Position numbers and translations under genes: made by a program. The notes beneath the pieces were generated by a model. It was not told where the DNA came from and did no database searches. It saw only the letters and a list, made by a program, of their open reading frames with translations. Below, piece by piece: positions 38,285-49,602 of a DNA stretch of 64,000 nucleotides (its first letter is position 1; each line of letters starts with the position of its first letter). This stretch comes from Nicotiana tabacum (Eukaryota > Streptophyta > Magnoliopsida > Solanales > Solanaceae), in contig NC_134096.1 in NCBI RefSeq assembly GCF_000715075.1, positions 123,014,643-123,078,642 on the forward strand, in the 5' to 3' direction.

Positions 38285-41200
38285 TTCACTCTCACTCGGG
38301 GACTACCACTTTGGCAATGCCCGAACTTAAAGGCTAAGGCCGTTTTGAGTTAATAACACTCGAGGGCATGGAGCTTATTTGGCATTGCCCGAATTAAAAG
38401 GCTAAGGTCGTTTCGAGTTAATAACACTCAAGGGCATGAAGCTGATTTGGTATTGCCCGAATTAAAAGGCTAAGGCCGTTTCGAGTTAATAATACTTGAG
38501 GGCATGAAGCTTATTTGGCATTGTCGAATTAAAAGGCTAAGGCGTTTCGAGTTAATAACACTCGAGGGCATGAAGCTTATTTGGCATTGACCGAATTAAA
38601 AGGCTAAGGCCATTTCGAGTTAATAACACTCGAGGGCATAAAGCTTATTTGGCATTGCCCGAATAAAATAACTAAGGCCGTTTCGAGTTAAAAACACTCG
38701 AGGGCATGAAGATTATTTGGCATTGCCTGAATTAAAAGGCTAAGGCCATTTCGAGTTAATAACACCAGAGGGCATGAAGCTTATTTGGTATTTCCCGAAT
38801 TAAAAGGCTAAGGCCATTTCGAGTTAATAACAGTCGAGGACATGAATCTTATTTGGCATTGCTCGAATTAAAAGGTTAAGGACGTTTCGAGTTAATAACA
38901 CTCGAGGGCATGAAGCTTATTAAGCATTTCCCGAAGTAAAAAGCTAAGTCCATTTCGAGTTAAAAACACTCGAGGGCATGAAACTTATTTGGCATAACTC
39001 GAATTAAAAGGCTAAGGCCGTTTCGAGTTAATAACACTCGAGGGCATGGAGCTTATTTAGCATTGACTGAATTAAAAGGCTAAGGCCGTATCAAATTAAT
39101 AACACTTGTGAGTATGAAGCTTATTTAGCATTGCCCGAATTAAAAGACTAAGGTCGTTTCGAGTTAATAACACTTGAGGGCATGAAGCTTATTTGGCATT
39201 GCCCAATTTAAAAGGCTAAGGCCGTTTTGAGTTAATAACAGTCAAGGGCATAAAGCATATTTGGCATTGCCCGAATTAAAAGGCTAACACTTGAGGACAT
39301 GAAGCTTATTTGGCATTGCTCGAATTAAAAGTCTAAGGCCGTTTCGAGTTAATAACACTCGTGGGCATGAAGCTTATTTGGCATTGACCGAATTTAAAGG
39401 CTAAGGACGTATCGCGTTAATAACACTCGAGGACATGAAGCTTATTTGGCATTGCCCGAATTAAAAGACTAAGGCCGTTTCGAGTTAATAACACTCGAGG
39501 GCATGAAGTTTATTTGGCATTTCCCAAAGGCTAAGGTCGTTTTGAGTTAATAACACTCAAGGGCATAAAGCTTATTTGGCATTACCCGAATTAAAAGGTT
39601 AAGGCCGTTCCGAGTTAATAACAGTCGAGGGCATGAAACTTATTTGGCATTCCCCGAATTTAAAGGCTAAGGCCGTTTTGAGTTAATAACACTCGAGGAC
39701 ATCAAGCTTATTTGGCATTGCCTGAATTAAAAGGCTAAGGCCGTTTCGAGTTAATAACACTCTAGGGCATAAAGGTTTTTTTGGCATTGCCCGAATTAAA
39801 AGGCTAAGGTCATTTCGAGTTAATAACACTCGAGGGCATAAAGCTCATTTGGCATTGTCCGAATTAAAAGGCTAAGGATGTTTCGAGTTAATAACACTCG
39901 AGGGCATGAAGCTTATTTGGCATTGACCGAATTAAAAGGCTAAGGCCGTTTCGAGTTAATAACACTCGAGGGCATAAAGCTTATTTGGCATTGCCCGAAT
40001 AAAATAACTAAGGCCGTTTCGAGTTATAAACACTCGAAGGAATGAAGCTTATTTGGCATTGCCTGAATTAAAAGGCTAATACCATTTCGAGTTAATAACA
40101 CCCGAGGGCATGAAGCTTATTTGGTATTTTCCGAATTAAAAGGCTAAGGCCGTTTCAAGTTAATAACAGTCGAGGACATGAATCTTATTTGGCATTGCCC
40201 GAATTAAAAGGTTAAGGACGTTTCGAGTTAATAACACTTGAGGGCATGAAGCTTATTAAGAATTTCCCGAAGTAAAAAGCTAAGTCCATTTCGAGTTAAT
40301 AACACTCGAGGGCATGAAGCTTATTTGGCATAGCTCGAATTAAAAGGCTAAGGCGTTTCGAGTTAATAACACTCGAGGGCATGAAGCTTATTTGGCATTG
40401 ACCGAATTAAAAGGCTAAGGCCGTATCGAATTAATAACACTTGAGAGTATGAAGCTTATTTAGCATTGCCCGAATTAAAAGACTAAGGTCGTTTCGAGTT
40501 AATAACACTCGAGGACATGAAGCTTATTTGGCATTGCCCAATTTAAAAGGCTAAGGCCGTTTCGAGTTAATAACACTCAAGGGCATAAAGCTTATTTGGC
40601 ATTGCCCGAATTAAAAGGCTAACACTTGAGGACATGAAGCTTATTTGGCATTGCTCGAATTAAAAGGCTAAGGCCGTTTCGAGTTAATAACACTCGTGGG
40701 CATGAAGCTTATTTGGCATTGACCGAATTTAAAGGCTAAGGACGTATCGCGTTAATAACACTCGAGGACATGAAGCTTATTTGGTATTGCCCGAATTAAA
40801 AGACTAAGGCCATTTCGAGTTAATAACACTCGAGGGCATGAAGCTTATTTGGCATTGCCCAAAGGCTAAGGTCGTTTCGAGTTAATAACACTCAAGGGCA
40901 TAAAACTTATTTGGCATTACCCGAATTAAAAGGCTAAGGCCATTCCAAGTTAATAACAGTCGAGGGCATGAAGCTTATTTGGCATTCCCCGAATTTAAAG
41001 GCTAAGGCCGTTTTGAGTTAATAACACTCGAGGGCATCAAGCTTATTTGGCATTGCCTGAATTAAAAGGCTAAGATCGTTTCAAGTTAATAACACTCGAG
41101 GGCATAAAGCATTGCCCGAATTAAAAGGCTAAGGTCATTTCGAGTTAATAACACTCGGGGGCATGAAGCTTATTTGGCATTGCCCGAATTAAAAAGGCTA
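38285..41200. repeat. 68-bp tandem repeat array (about 43 units) inside the Tat element
   Basis: The unit contains CACTCGAGGGCATGAAGCTT, ATTTGGCATTGCCCGAATTA and AAAGGCTAAGGCCGTTTCGA, then GTTAATAA. Units differ by scattered substitutions and a few deletions. Rare variants recur in the same order 1335-1336 bp apart: GAATAAAATAACTAA at 38661 and 39997, CCGAAGTAAAAAGC at 38931 and 40267, and AGGCTAACACTTGAGGA at 39281 and 40616. The array therefore consists of two homologous blocks of about 20 units (roughly 38515-39850 and 39851-41175) plus a few leading units. It lies directly after the integrase stop, where Tat elements often carry tandem repeats. Confidence 0.95.
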
Positions 41201-41627
41201 CGACCATATTAACGCGACTCGGATACGTCCGAGACTCGTAATAAAAACAATGCCTTCAAAAAATTCTTATAACCGGTTCTAAAGGCTACCCTCGGCAAGC
41301 TATAAATCTAAATAATTCTGGGAAAAAGTTTTCGGTAACACTGAATCCCTACAATGTCTTAACACAAAGTAATGTTAAAAGCAAGATTTGTTCGAACCTT
41401 CGAACATAACCTAAGTATTTCATGCTAAGGCGTATTGACCTTTGAGAAAACAAATAAAAGCAAAAAGATACTGCAAGAGCTATAAAAGGGAAAAAGCTTT
41501 ATATATATATATATATATATATCAAAATTTTTTTACAAAGGCTGAATAGCCCCGATACATATTTTTTACAATGGCTGAATGACCTCGACAAAAAGATGGT
41601 GCAAAAAACAAAAAGATCCTAAATGGC
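41201..41627. other. Spacer between the tandem array and the antisense frame
   Basis: No gene. Contains an AT microsatellite at about 41500-41521. It includes the 3' flank of the antisense reading frame. Confidence 0.5.
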
Positions 41628-44311
41628 CTAATCTTCATCGGGGGCCTCACCATCGGACTCACCCAACTCTTCAGACCCCTCGGAATCTTCCTCGGGATAA
41701 GCCAGTTTCCTGGCCTTGGCTTCGTATATCTTGGCATTTTTTATTCCAGCCAATATGTTAAAATTTTGAGCGTGGACTCCCTCGAGAGCCTCCCTTCAGG
41801 ATTGCCACCTCGCATGCTTCACCATATTTTTTTCTTGGTCCTGAATCGCCTCGGTATCAGCTTTATATTGGGCCACCTTATCATCAGCCTCGACTCTGAC
41901 CACAACAACCTCTAACTTGGACGCCTCAAGCTCCTTGGCCAGGTTTTATTGACGAGAAACAACCGAGTTCAGCTAAGATTGGAGTCCCTCGATTGTATTG
42001 ACCTGCATCGAGTATTTCTCATTTATAGCCCGAAGCTGAACTTCAGCCAAAGCCAACTGCGCTTGGTCAGTCTCTTTTTCCGAGGCCAGGCGGTCCATAT
42101 TTTTCTTCCATTCTTCGGCCTTGGCCTTCACCGTGTCTACCTCCACCTAGAGCTGTTCGATCTGGTCAAGTCTCTTTTGAACCTTTGGGTTTGGGTCGTT
42201 AGCCAATGTGTCTGAGTCATCATCACTAAGTTCGAATATTCATCTTACCTGCTCGACCAAATCGGCATGTTCCTTCCGAGAAGCTTCTAACTCGTCTTGG
42301 AGCCTCTCACTAAGAAGCTTGTAAGCATCCTTCTTCTTAGCAAGCTCCCGAGTCACGGCCTCGTGACGCTTGAACTCCTCCCGATATCGGAGAAAGGCCT
42401 CATGATGAAACACCGAGGCCTACAAGTACAAAGGAAAATATTAATATTGTTCATGATTAAATCTAAGTAAATAATGAAGGGACATTCGAAATTACCCGAT
42501 TAAGCACCCGTTAAGCTTCAGTGAACAGGCAGGGCGCTTCCACCTCGTTCATTCTTGCTTAATCCTCTTCGGTCACAAGCACCGAAGGTAACTGCCAATA
42601 CCTACCGGGGCAGAGAGAACTCGGGCGTCCTCCGAAATCGATATATAAATTGTTTGTCTGCGAGTAGGATCAACACTCTGAGCTGGGAACTAGTTCATTA
42701 ATTTTGGGCTTGAAGAAGACCGACCATCTCCCGAGGACGGTATCTTCTTCGCTACCGGTAAGTCGCCCAGCCCAGTGACATCCTCCAAAGCAGTAGAATC
42801 CAGGCCATCGAAGAAATTGTATAAAGAATCGGCTGCTACTTTAGCCCATTCATCGAGGTTACCTTTCAATGTCTGAGCCTCATTTATAATATAATTGGTA
42901 AAAGAAGGCGACCCAGAAAGATCGATCACCCCAAGCGCCTCCTTAGGCACATTATCGTCTGACCGAAAAGTACCGGCCACGATTTCTTTATCGGCCTCCC
43001 AGCTCGGGGGCCTCGACCATCGCTTCTCTTTCGGCCTCCCCAGTTTGAAGCATTTTGGAACCGATTCTCACGCGGGCTACCAATTCAGATTCTTCTTCTT
43101 CGGACTCATCCCTCAACCGGAGAACTGAGTCCTATGGGAGTCTTCGGGCGTTGATATTTTCTTTAAGTTTGCGCTCCAACCGCTTCCTCTGTCTCTTCTT
43201 TTCAGGGCTCGAGGAGGTCGGAGCTTTTTTACTTTTCTTCTCTTTATCCTGCTTCGGAGCAGGGGGTTCAGTGATAATGTCATCATCACCGGACGGAGGC
43301 CACATTTCAACATCTTTTAGTAAACCTGAAAAAGGAAAGTAAAACAAGTTAAAAATCGACGGCGTGAAAGTAAGGTCGAATGTAACTTATAGAAAAAATC
43401 TCACCATGAGAACGGGCCTCCCATCTGCCCTTCGAAAGCTCACGATATGAGCGCTCAGAGTAATATCTATGTGTTCCAATACCCTTGACCCACTCCTTGA
43501 GTCAGGGTACTGCACCATGCATCCGAGCAGTAGTTGCACCATCACAAAATATCGATGAAGAAGGAAAGAAAAGGAAAAACTATAAAATAAATCTTGAAGG
43601 CAAGTTTTTACTTACGTTTCATGTTCCATTTTTCAGGAAATGGCATATCCTCGGCTCGGATTAAATCTGAGGTCTTCACTCTCACAAATCAGCCCAACTA
43701 GCCTCGGTCCTGATCCTCGTCGATGCTCAAGAATGGGGCCTTATTGGTCCGACGTGAAAGCTTGATTAATCCCCATCGATAAAGTCGGGGACTATACAAA
43801 TGCATTAAATGATCGATTGTGAAAGGACACCCCTCGATCTTGCTCATGAATAAGCGAAGAAGAATTACTATACTCCAAAATGAGGGGTGAATTTGACCAA
43901 GGGTCACCTCGTACCTCTTACAAAAGGCGACGATGACCGGGTCCAAGGGGCCCAACGTGAAGGGATAAGTATAAACACTCAAAAAACCCTCCACGTGGGT
44001 GGTAATGGCTTCCTCGGGCTTGGGTACCACCACATGCTTGCCAACCTATTACAATCTTTTTTGACCTCAGAGAGGACAACCTCGGTGACCGAGAAGATAT
44101 ATCTCGAGACCGGCTCACACCGACCCGGCACCGAGAAGGTTTTCTCGACCTTAAAATCAGCACCGGTATGGCACCCCATAGGTACGAATAATTTCAGAGG
44201 GGGTTCTGGTACCAGTTCCTCAGCAGCAACAGAAGAAACATTTTTCTCTACAGATGGTCATGAGAAAGAGGGATTTTCTTTTTGAGGAACAGATTTTGAA
44301 GTCTTTGCCAT
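41628..44311 (-). pseudogene. Antisense additional ORF of the Tat element (Transposase_28-like N-terminus, coiled-coil C-terminus)
   Basis: On the minus strand an ATG at 44309-44311 starts MAKTSKSVPQKE. An early TGA follows, then VPMGCHTGADFKVEKT and SVPGRCEPVSRYIFSVTE, and the conserved block VEGFLSVYTYPFTLGPLDP / VTLGQIHPSFWSIVILL / MHLYSPRLYRWGLIKL (44033-43698). Established knowledge: this resembles the plant domain labelled putative gypsy-type transposon (Transposase_28). Exon-like pieces follow at 43347-43132 (Lys/Arg-rich, EKKRQRKRLERKLKE) and 42980-42690, then a long Glu/Lys/Ala-rich coiled coil at about 42420-41770 ending EEDSEGSEELGESDGEAPDED and TAG at 41628. AT-rich gaps between pieces look like introns. 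Several stops (for example in the coiled coil) show decay. Function is unknown. Confidence 0.75.
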
Positions 44312-44804
44312 TTCTTATAAAACAGTGGAGAAAAGAAAATGTTAGTGAAAGAGGAGCCGAGCTAAACAGATAACTTATGTAAATTTTCAAAGAACTAGAA
44401 GAGAAGAAGTTTTGAGGCTGAGCTAGAAAACCAGAAAATGAAGGCAATGGAAGCTTTCTTAAAACACGAGAGAAAGAGTTTGAATGTAAAAGTTCTAATG
44501 AATAGATTAATAGATATTTATAGTTTTCTCAAAACGGCAGTTCATATCCCGAAGTGGCCGACCATTGACTGACACACATTTAATGCCTTGAAGACTGGGC
44601 CGACGGGACATTTCAACTATCCTTGTCACTTACGTCATGCATTCGTCGTCATGATTTATCGGAATGGAAATCGGAAGCTCGTATCATTTCTCATCAATTG
44701 CTCTCCAAAAAACAAAGGAATTTTGATGTCATTTTTTTTTGTCGCTTGCGTCATGATATATCGAAGTGAGAATCTGAGGCTCATGTCGTTCCTCGTCATC
44801 TACT

Positions 44805-44822
44805 CTCCGAAGAACGAGGGGA
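44805..44822 (+). other. Polypurine tract of the Tat element
   Basis: GAAGAACGAGGGGA followed by CTATC immediately precedes the right LTR at 44828. Purine-rich and in the right place to prime plus-strand synthesis. Confidence 0.7.
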
Positions 44823-44827
44823 CTATC

Positions 44828-45534
44828 TGTATACGGATAAAACCGAGCTCGATATTCGATCGAGCTTCCGAACTCCTTGATTAGGCCAGGGTCAAAATAT
44901 CTGTGACTGGGTGAAATCGAGCTCGAAGATCGACCTGACGTCTAACACCATCGGCCAAGATCGGCACATGGTGATTATGATCGAACCCAAAGCATTGTAA
45001 AAGTTAGCCATCGAAACCATCAGGTTTGCCCTCGAGTTTACCGAAAGCGTAACCGGTCATGTTTTCAATGGCCTCGGAGAAAGCTTTGCCAACTCATTCG
45101 ACAGAGGTCCGTAATTCTCGCCATTAACCATTCATTATGGCAGAAATCACATAACTAACTCAAAAAGGGAACTAACAGTCAACAAATCAAGGAGTTTTGC
45201 CTTTTATAGAACAATATAAAAATACCGTAAAAAGGTAGATCTCCCCTAATATATAAAGGTGATTTGGCAATTCATTAACGGCATGTTAACATATACTAAT
45301 AAGCAATACATTCTCTAAGTTCTTACTCTTTGATATTTTGGTGTTAAATAAAGTGTATTCAATTCAAGAGTGACGTGCTTTCCTAAGTCGAAATCATCCA
45401 ACTCACGAGGTTTGCGGTTAAGCTATCGTTATTTATTTTAATTACAATATAATTTATTGCTTTGTATCAAGATAATCCACATGTCCTTATAACCACTAAC
45501 AAATTCAATTGTTATTTGATGTTGAGAGTAAACA
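44828..45534 (+). mobile_element. 3' LTR of the Tat element (707 bp)
   Basis: Begins TGTATACGG and ends GAGAGTAAACA; it aligns over its full length with 19085-19790. It is followed by the target duplication GGATA at 45535-45539. Confidence 0.93.
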
Positions 45535-45539
45535 GGATA

Positions 45540-46038
45540 ATTCATGACATTTTCAGAATTGACTAGAATTCTGCATAGGACAATAGGAAAATGTTCATTT
45601 CTGGAATAGTTTGGGCCATCGTCGGCAGTACAAGAAATTATTGTAAATACACATAAGATTACACGTGTGGGGAACAATAAGAATTATTTTTACTTGAGAG
45701 TTGAATGATTTTTATTTTTTGAAACTAACTCTTGATCTTTATTGGGGGAGGAGAGGGGGACCGCACCAATTACATTTCTTGAATCAATATTATTCTGGTA
45801 AATTTTGTATTTTTAAGAGCTTATATAACATATGCTACTGCAACTTAACCTGCTTGGTTTGGATTATATTAACTTGATTAGTTCGAATTCAGGTTGGTAC
45901 GTATACCCATTAAGTAAGGTACGTAAAACGTTCCTTAGTCAATGGTCTAGTTATTATTGAGGAGCCACAAACCTTAGGATTTAATTAAACTATTAGACTT
46001 TCTTGTATAACTATACATCTTAGATTATACTTGTGACA
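45540..46038. other. Unique flank of the Tat element, no gene seen
   Basis: AT-rich DNA with short open frames only. It is the insertion site continuing from position 19079. Confidence 0.5.
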
Positions 46039-46040
46039 TA

Positions 46041-46284
46041 CTCTCTCCGTTTCAATTTAGATGAAATAGTTTGACCTGTCACGAAATTTAAGAAAAAAAA
46101 GAAAACTTTTGAAACTTATGGTCTTAAAAGCTTAAAGGATAAAAGATTTGTGGGGTCATGACATTTGTGTGGTTATAATAGGTAAAATGAAGAGTTTAAA
46201 GTCGAATTATTTCCAAATTTAGAAATGTAACATTTAATTTGAAACAAACTAAAAAGGAAAGTATCTCATTTGAAACAGAGGGAG
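46041..46284. mobile_element. Stowaway MITE (244 bp)
   Basis: The left end CTCTCTCCGTTTCAATTTAG and the inverted right end CTCCCTCTGTTTCAAATGAG pair well and match the Stowaway consensus CTCCCTCCGT. Both sides carry TA (46039-46040 and 46285-46286), the Stowaway/Tc1-mariner target duplication. No coding capacity; it would depend on a mariner-type transposase elsewhere. Confidence 0.92.
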
Positions 46285-46286
46285 TA

Positions 46287-49040
46287 TAATGTTTAGCATC
46301 AACCATTCCTTGTGATAGTTGGGAAATTGCCATAGGGGTAGAAATGAGAAATCATTGATTTTGAGTGTACTTCCAAACAAATTGGCCAAAGGTAAGATCT
46401 AAGAAAACGGAAATTGGAAAAGGAGTCAGCCCCTAATCTTCGTAGAAATGCCCTAAAGTCAATATGAAGACTATTATCCAAAACAAGACAGAAATGGAGG
46501 ATAGCCTTTGACTGAGTAGGATTTGGAGCATGTTGTTGGCATTTATACTGGACTTGCCCATGTGAGCGTTGAAAATTGGCTAAATGTACATTTCAAGCAA
46601 CTATAAGAATTTAGACCTTAATTACTGTGAATGTTTGCCTAGAATATTAACTAGAAATACAAATATAGGAAAATGGAAAGTGAAATTTTACTATATAGTT
46701 AAGCAGAAACTTATTCTAGATTACAAATTAGTAAATGCAGAGTAGTACTACGCCTGCTATTTTATTTTTTTTAATAATAATTGCTGACGTAACCTTGTTA
46801 AGTACTGTATTTAACAAGGTTAAAGCATGTAAATATTGTAGCTAGCTGAAGCTGTAATATGTACTATCAATGGTAGCTAAGTTACACCATTTTCCCTCAA
46901 AGAGAAACTAATTTTGGTCATGTAATTTAGATTCTGTTGTTCCATACACTAATCTGGCTAGATGATTTATTCCTTGATACCTAATACCAGCATGTGATAT
47001 GGTCCTTTAATTCATAGGTAATGTGACTTTTAGGACACTGATTTGTGGGCTCTCTAATGACGTTTTGTGACATAAATTTAATTTTATAAACGTCATGCTG
47101 TAAGAAAAACTTCTCCATTTTTTCTACTTCTAAGATTTTATTTTATCTTGGGTAAGTAATATAAGCACGTGGCATATAACTAATTTGTTGCCAAAGTTTG
47201 ATGTGATGCCATTTTTTCTAGCGTGGGGTTTCACAAAATTAAAGTTTCATTACTAATTACTAATTAAATGGATTTTAAATGCACTTTGCAAAAGCCAGTA
47301 AAATAACTGGTTATGAGTGTTTCTTTTTCCTGCTGATGGATAAATTGGTGCAACATTAATGTTAAGAACACTATATTGTGTTAGGTATGTCTAAAAGCTA
47401 GACCCTACAATTTCATTTCATGTATAATGGTACCATTTCATGAATTAATGTTTCTCTTTAAAAAGCATCAAAACTCATCTATTTTAGAGGTATATTTTTG
47501 CTGAAAGAAACTAAAATACGGTAACTGAGCAAATGATCCTTTATTTATCACATGATCGGAAGTTGTTAAAATTGTATTTTCTAATCTTATGCAGTTAATG
47601 GATTATTGTTTTTCAGAAGGAAGATCCAAGCAGTTAATAATAGGATCTTAGACCGACACAATTAAATTCTGAATTTCCTGGTAACTTATTAAGATTAAAG
47701 TCTGTTTATTCATATCTAAGTTCGTGGCATGGGTACAAGACAAACCCTACTTGCTTATATTAGTATTTTTTTTCTTAATGCAAAATGACATGATTAGTAG
47801 ATCGAAATAGCAGAATATTTGCGGAAGGCAAGAGGGGATAAAAGATGGGAAAGATAAAAGGGCGGTGGCAGAGTAAAAGCCAATTGTTGAATTTTGATCA
47901 ATGCCACCAAGAAGCTATAATAAAAAGAACTTAATTAGTTTTTGGGTGCTTTTACGTCATTATATTAAATTGATACATATCTGTTATCTATTAGTAACAA
48001 GTTTGATGTAATAACTTAAAAGTATATAGTAACATAAACTTTATTTATACCATCAACAACATATATTAAAAATATTCAATTGAAAATTGGCCGGCGGCTT
48101 AGCTCACTCTTCACCTAATGACTCTTCTAGGTGGCTTAATTTTCCACATTCCCGTTTTACTAAAACCGAACAATTTCCACTCTCCATTCCAGCCTCGCCC
48201 TAATATTCCACCTTAAATTTCGGAATCTTACCCTTTTCAAAAGATGAATTAATTAAACCAGAACAAACTAAAGGAGAAAAAAAAGTACATATTCCAGTGC
48301 TATAAATAGGGGGGGGAGGGGGGGGGGGAGTCTAAGTTGTAGTGCTATGATCTTTATATTCTGAGTCAATTCAGAACAATTTTTAATGAAAAAAAAGTTT
48401 CACCGTAAATAATATTCAGGTTTACTCCACATTCAATAAGCTTATTTCTTAATTTTATCTGGTTCACGTGAAAAACCATATTACTCTAAGTAAACTCGTT
48501 TAGTAAAACTGGTTGAAATCCGAATGGTATTTGGATTGTCTTTTAATAAAGAATATCAAGAAATTAGGGAACTTCTGTTGCTAATTCGATACATCGAATT
48601 TTTGACAAATTATTTCTCTAACTAGCTTTCTTCCCTCTACTTTCCCACTTCACACTACATGGAAATTGAAAAAGAAACCAAAGGGGTCCAAAAAGGAAAC
48701 GAGAAGTGCAACTATTAAAATTTTCTTCAATAAAAATTCTCAGGAAATAGGAGAATTTCCGTTGTTAGGTTGTGCTCTTATAAATGTATTTTTTTGGATA
48801 TGCGGATCTAAAATTTATTAGTCCGATTAATTTCGACATAGGTAAGAGGATAACATGTTTCTTTACTAAATTTTGAACTTATCTTTGATTTAGAATGAAG
48901 AAATTTCAGCTATCCAACAACGATCATATGGTAATTCTTACAAATAATTATTTCACGCTCCAGCTTTCTTCTGTGCATTCCCACAGTCCCACTCATTCTA
49001 AAGGAAAATTGAACACACAAAAAAAAAAAAAAAAAATGGA
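46287..49040. other. Intergenic region upstream of the first peptide gene
   Basis: No gene-like reading frame. Landmarks are a G-rich tract at about 48310-48331 (nearly unbroken G) and an A-run at 49019-49036. The last few hundred bases probably contain the promoter-proximal region of the gene at 49309. Confidence 0.5.
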
Positions 49041-49042
49041 AT

Positions 49043-49178
49043 TTGACTTAGCCCAACTAACTTGATCTCCACGCACTCCCTTTCTTCTTCTCTCCTAGCC
49101 GTCACGCGTTCTTTTTCAATAAATAAATCTTCCCTTTCCTCTTATTCTTTCCAACTCCATATATATATACATATATAC
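49043..49178 (+). promoter_or_regulatory. Promoter of the first peptide gene (W-box-like site and TATA box)
   Basis: A TATA box, CATATATATATACATATA, lies at 49159-49176, about 130 bases before the ATG, leaving room for a leader of about 100 bases rich in CAA and CTC words. TTGACT at 49043-49048 fits the W-box core TTGAC[C/T] bound by WRKY factors. This would suit a stress-induced peptide gene, but the motif is short and common. Confidence 0.55.
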
Positions 49179-49308
49179 TCAACCAACCCCTTTCCCAATT
49201 CTCTTCTCATTACACCTTACCTTCTTCATCTCCTCCTTCCTCATAAACCAAAACAACAACAAGAGACACTCAAAAAATACACCTTTTTGCAAAACATATA
49301 CAATCAAT

Positions 49309-49602
49309 ATGACTGTTTCAAAGATTTCTTCATCCATTTTGTTGATGTTTGTATTGGTCTTAGCTTCTTTTTGTTCCTCAACAGAAGCAAGAAAGTTATT
49401 AAAGTTGCATGAAGTGAAGAAAACACCAAGTTTGGAAGAGAGCAGGTTATATCTAAATGCACTTCCTAAAGGCAGAGTCCCAGCTTCTACACCTAGCAAG
49501 AAAGGTCACTCTTACACCATCGACCAAAAGCTCATCGCTCGCCACCTGGCAGCCATCGATAGGATTCTCCGGTCAGTTCCCAGCCCCGGAGTAGGCCACT
49601 AA
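49309..49602 (+). CDS. Secreted IDA/PIP-like signalling peptide precursor (97 aa)
   Basis: An intact, intronless 97-codon frame. Residues 1-26 form a signal peptide: a short polar start, the hydrophobic core ILLMFVLVLASF, and a likely cut after TEA. A variable, charged middle follows, then two conserved short motifs. RVPASTPSKKGH (56-67), preceded by ALPKG, recalls the IDA/IDL pattern PKG-x-P-x-P-P-S-x-P-S-[KR]-R. The protein ends exactly in SVPSPGVGH (89-97), like the SGPS...GxGH termini of PIP peptides and the SPGxGH termini of CEPs. The expected role is a precursor cut in the apoplast to a short, possibly hydroxyproline-bearing ligand for a leucine-rich-repeat receptor kinase. ATG choice: it is the first in-frame ATG and the signal follows at once. 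A TATA box lies about 130 bases upstream and AATAAA-type signals occur near 49915. Exact family (IDL, PIPL or CEP-like) is unsettled. Confidence 0.85.
   Translation: MTVSKISSSILLMFVLVLASFCSSTEARKLLKLHEVKKTPSLEESRLYLNALPKGRVPASTPSKKGHSYTIDQKLIARHLAAIDRILRSVPSPGVGH

Larger units (their letters stand above)
19085..45534 (+). mobile_element. Complete Tat-clade Ty3/gypsy retrotransposon, enlarged by nested insertions (26.4 kb)
   Basis: Left LTR 19085-19790 and right LTR 44828-45534 are flanked by the same 5 bases, GGATA (19080-19084 and 45535-45539), so both ends are original. Order inside: leader; gag; inner retroelement at 21016-31185 splitting gag; rest of gag and protease; solo-LTR-like insertion at 32414-34958; RT, RNase H, second RNase H-like region and integrase to 38243; 68-bp tandem array; an antisense reading frame; a purine-rich tract; right LTR. 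The second RNase H, the long post-pol region and tandem repeats fit the Tat clade of plant Ty3 elements. Multiple stops and at least three frameshifts make it immobile without helpers. Confidence 0.93.

Noticed and set aside
42895..43342. Plus-strand open frames opposite the antisense gene (42895-43128, 43055-43342)
   Set aside because: Shadow frames; the minus-strand reading shows the conserved pattern and charged coiled-coil composition instead.
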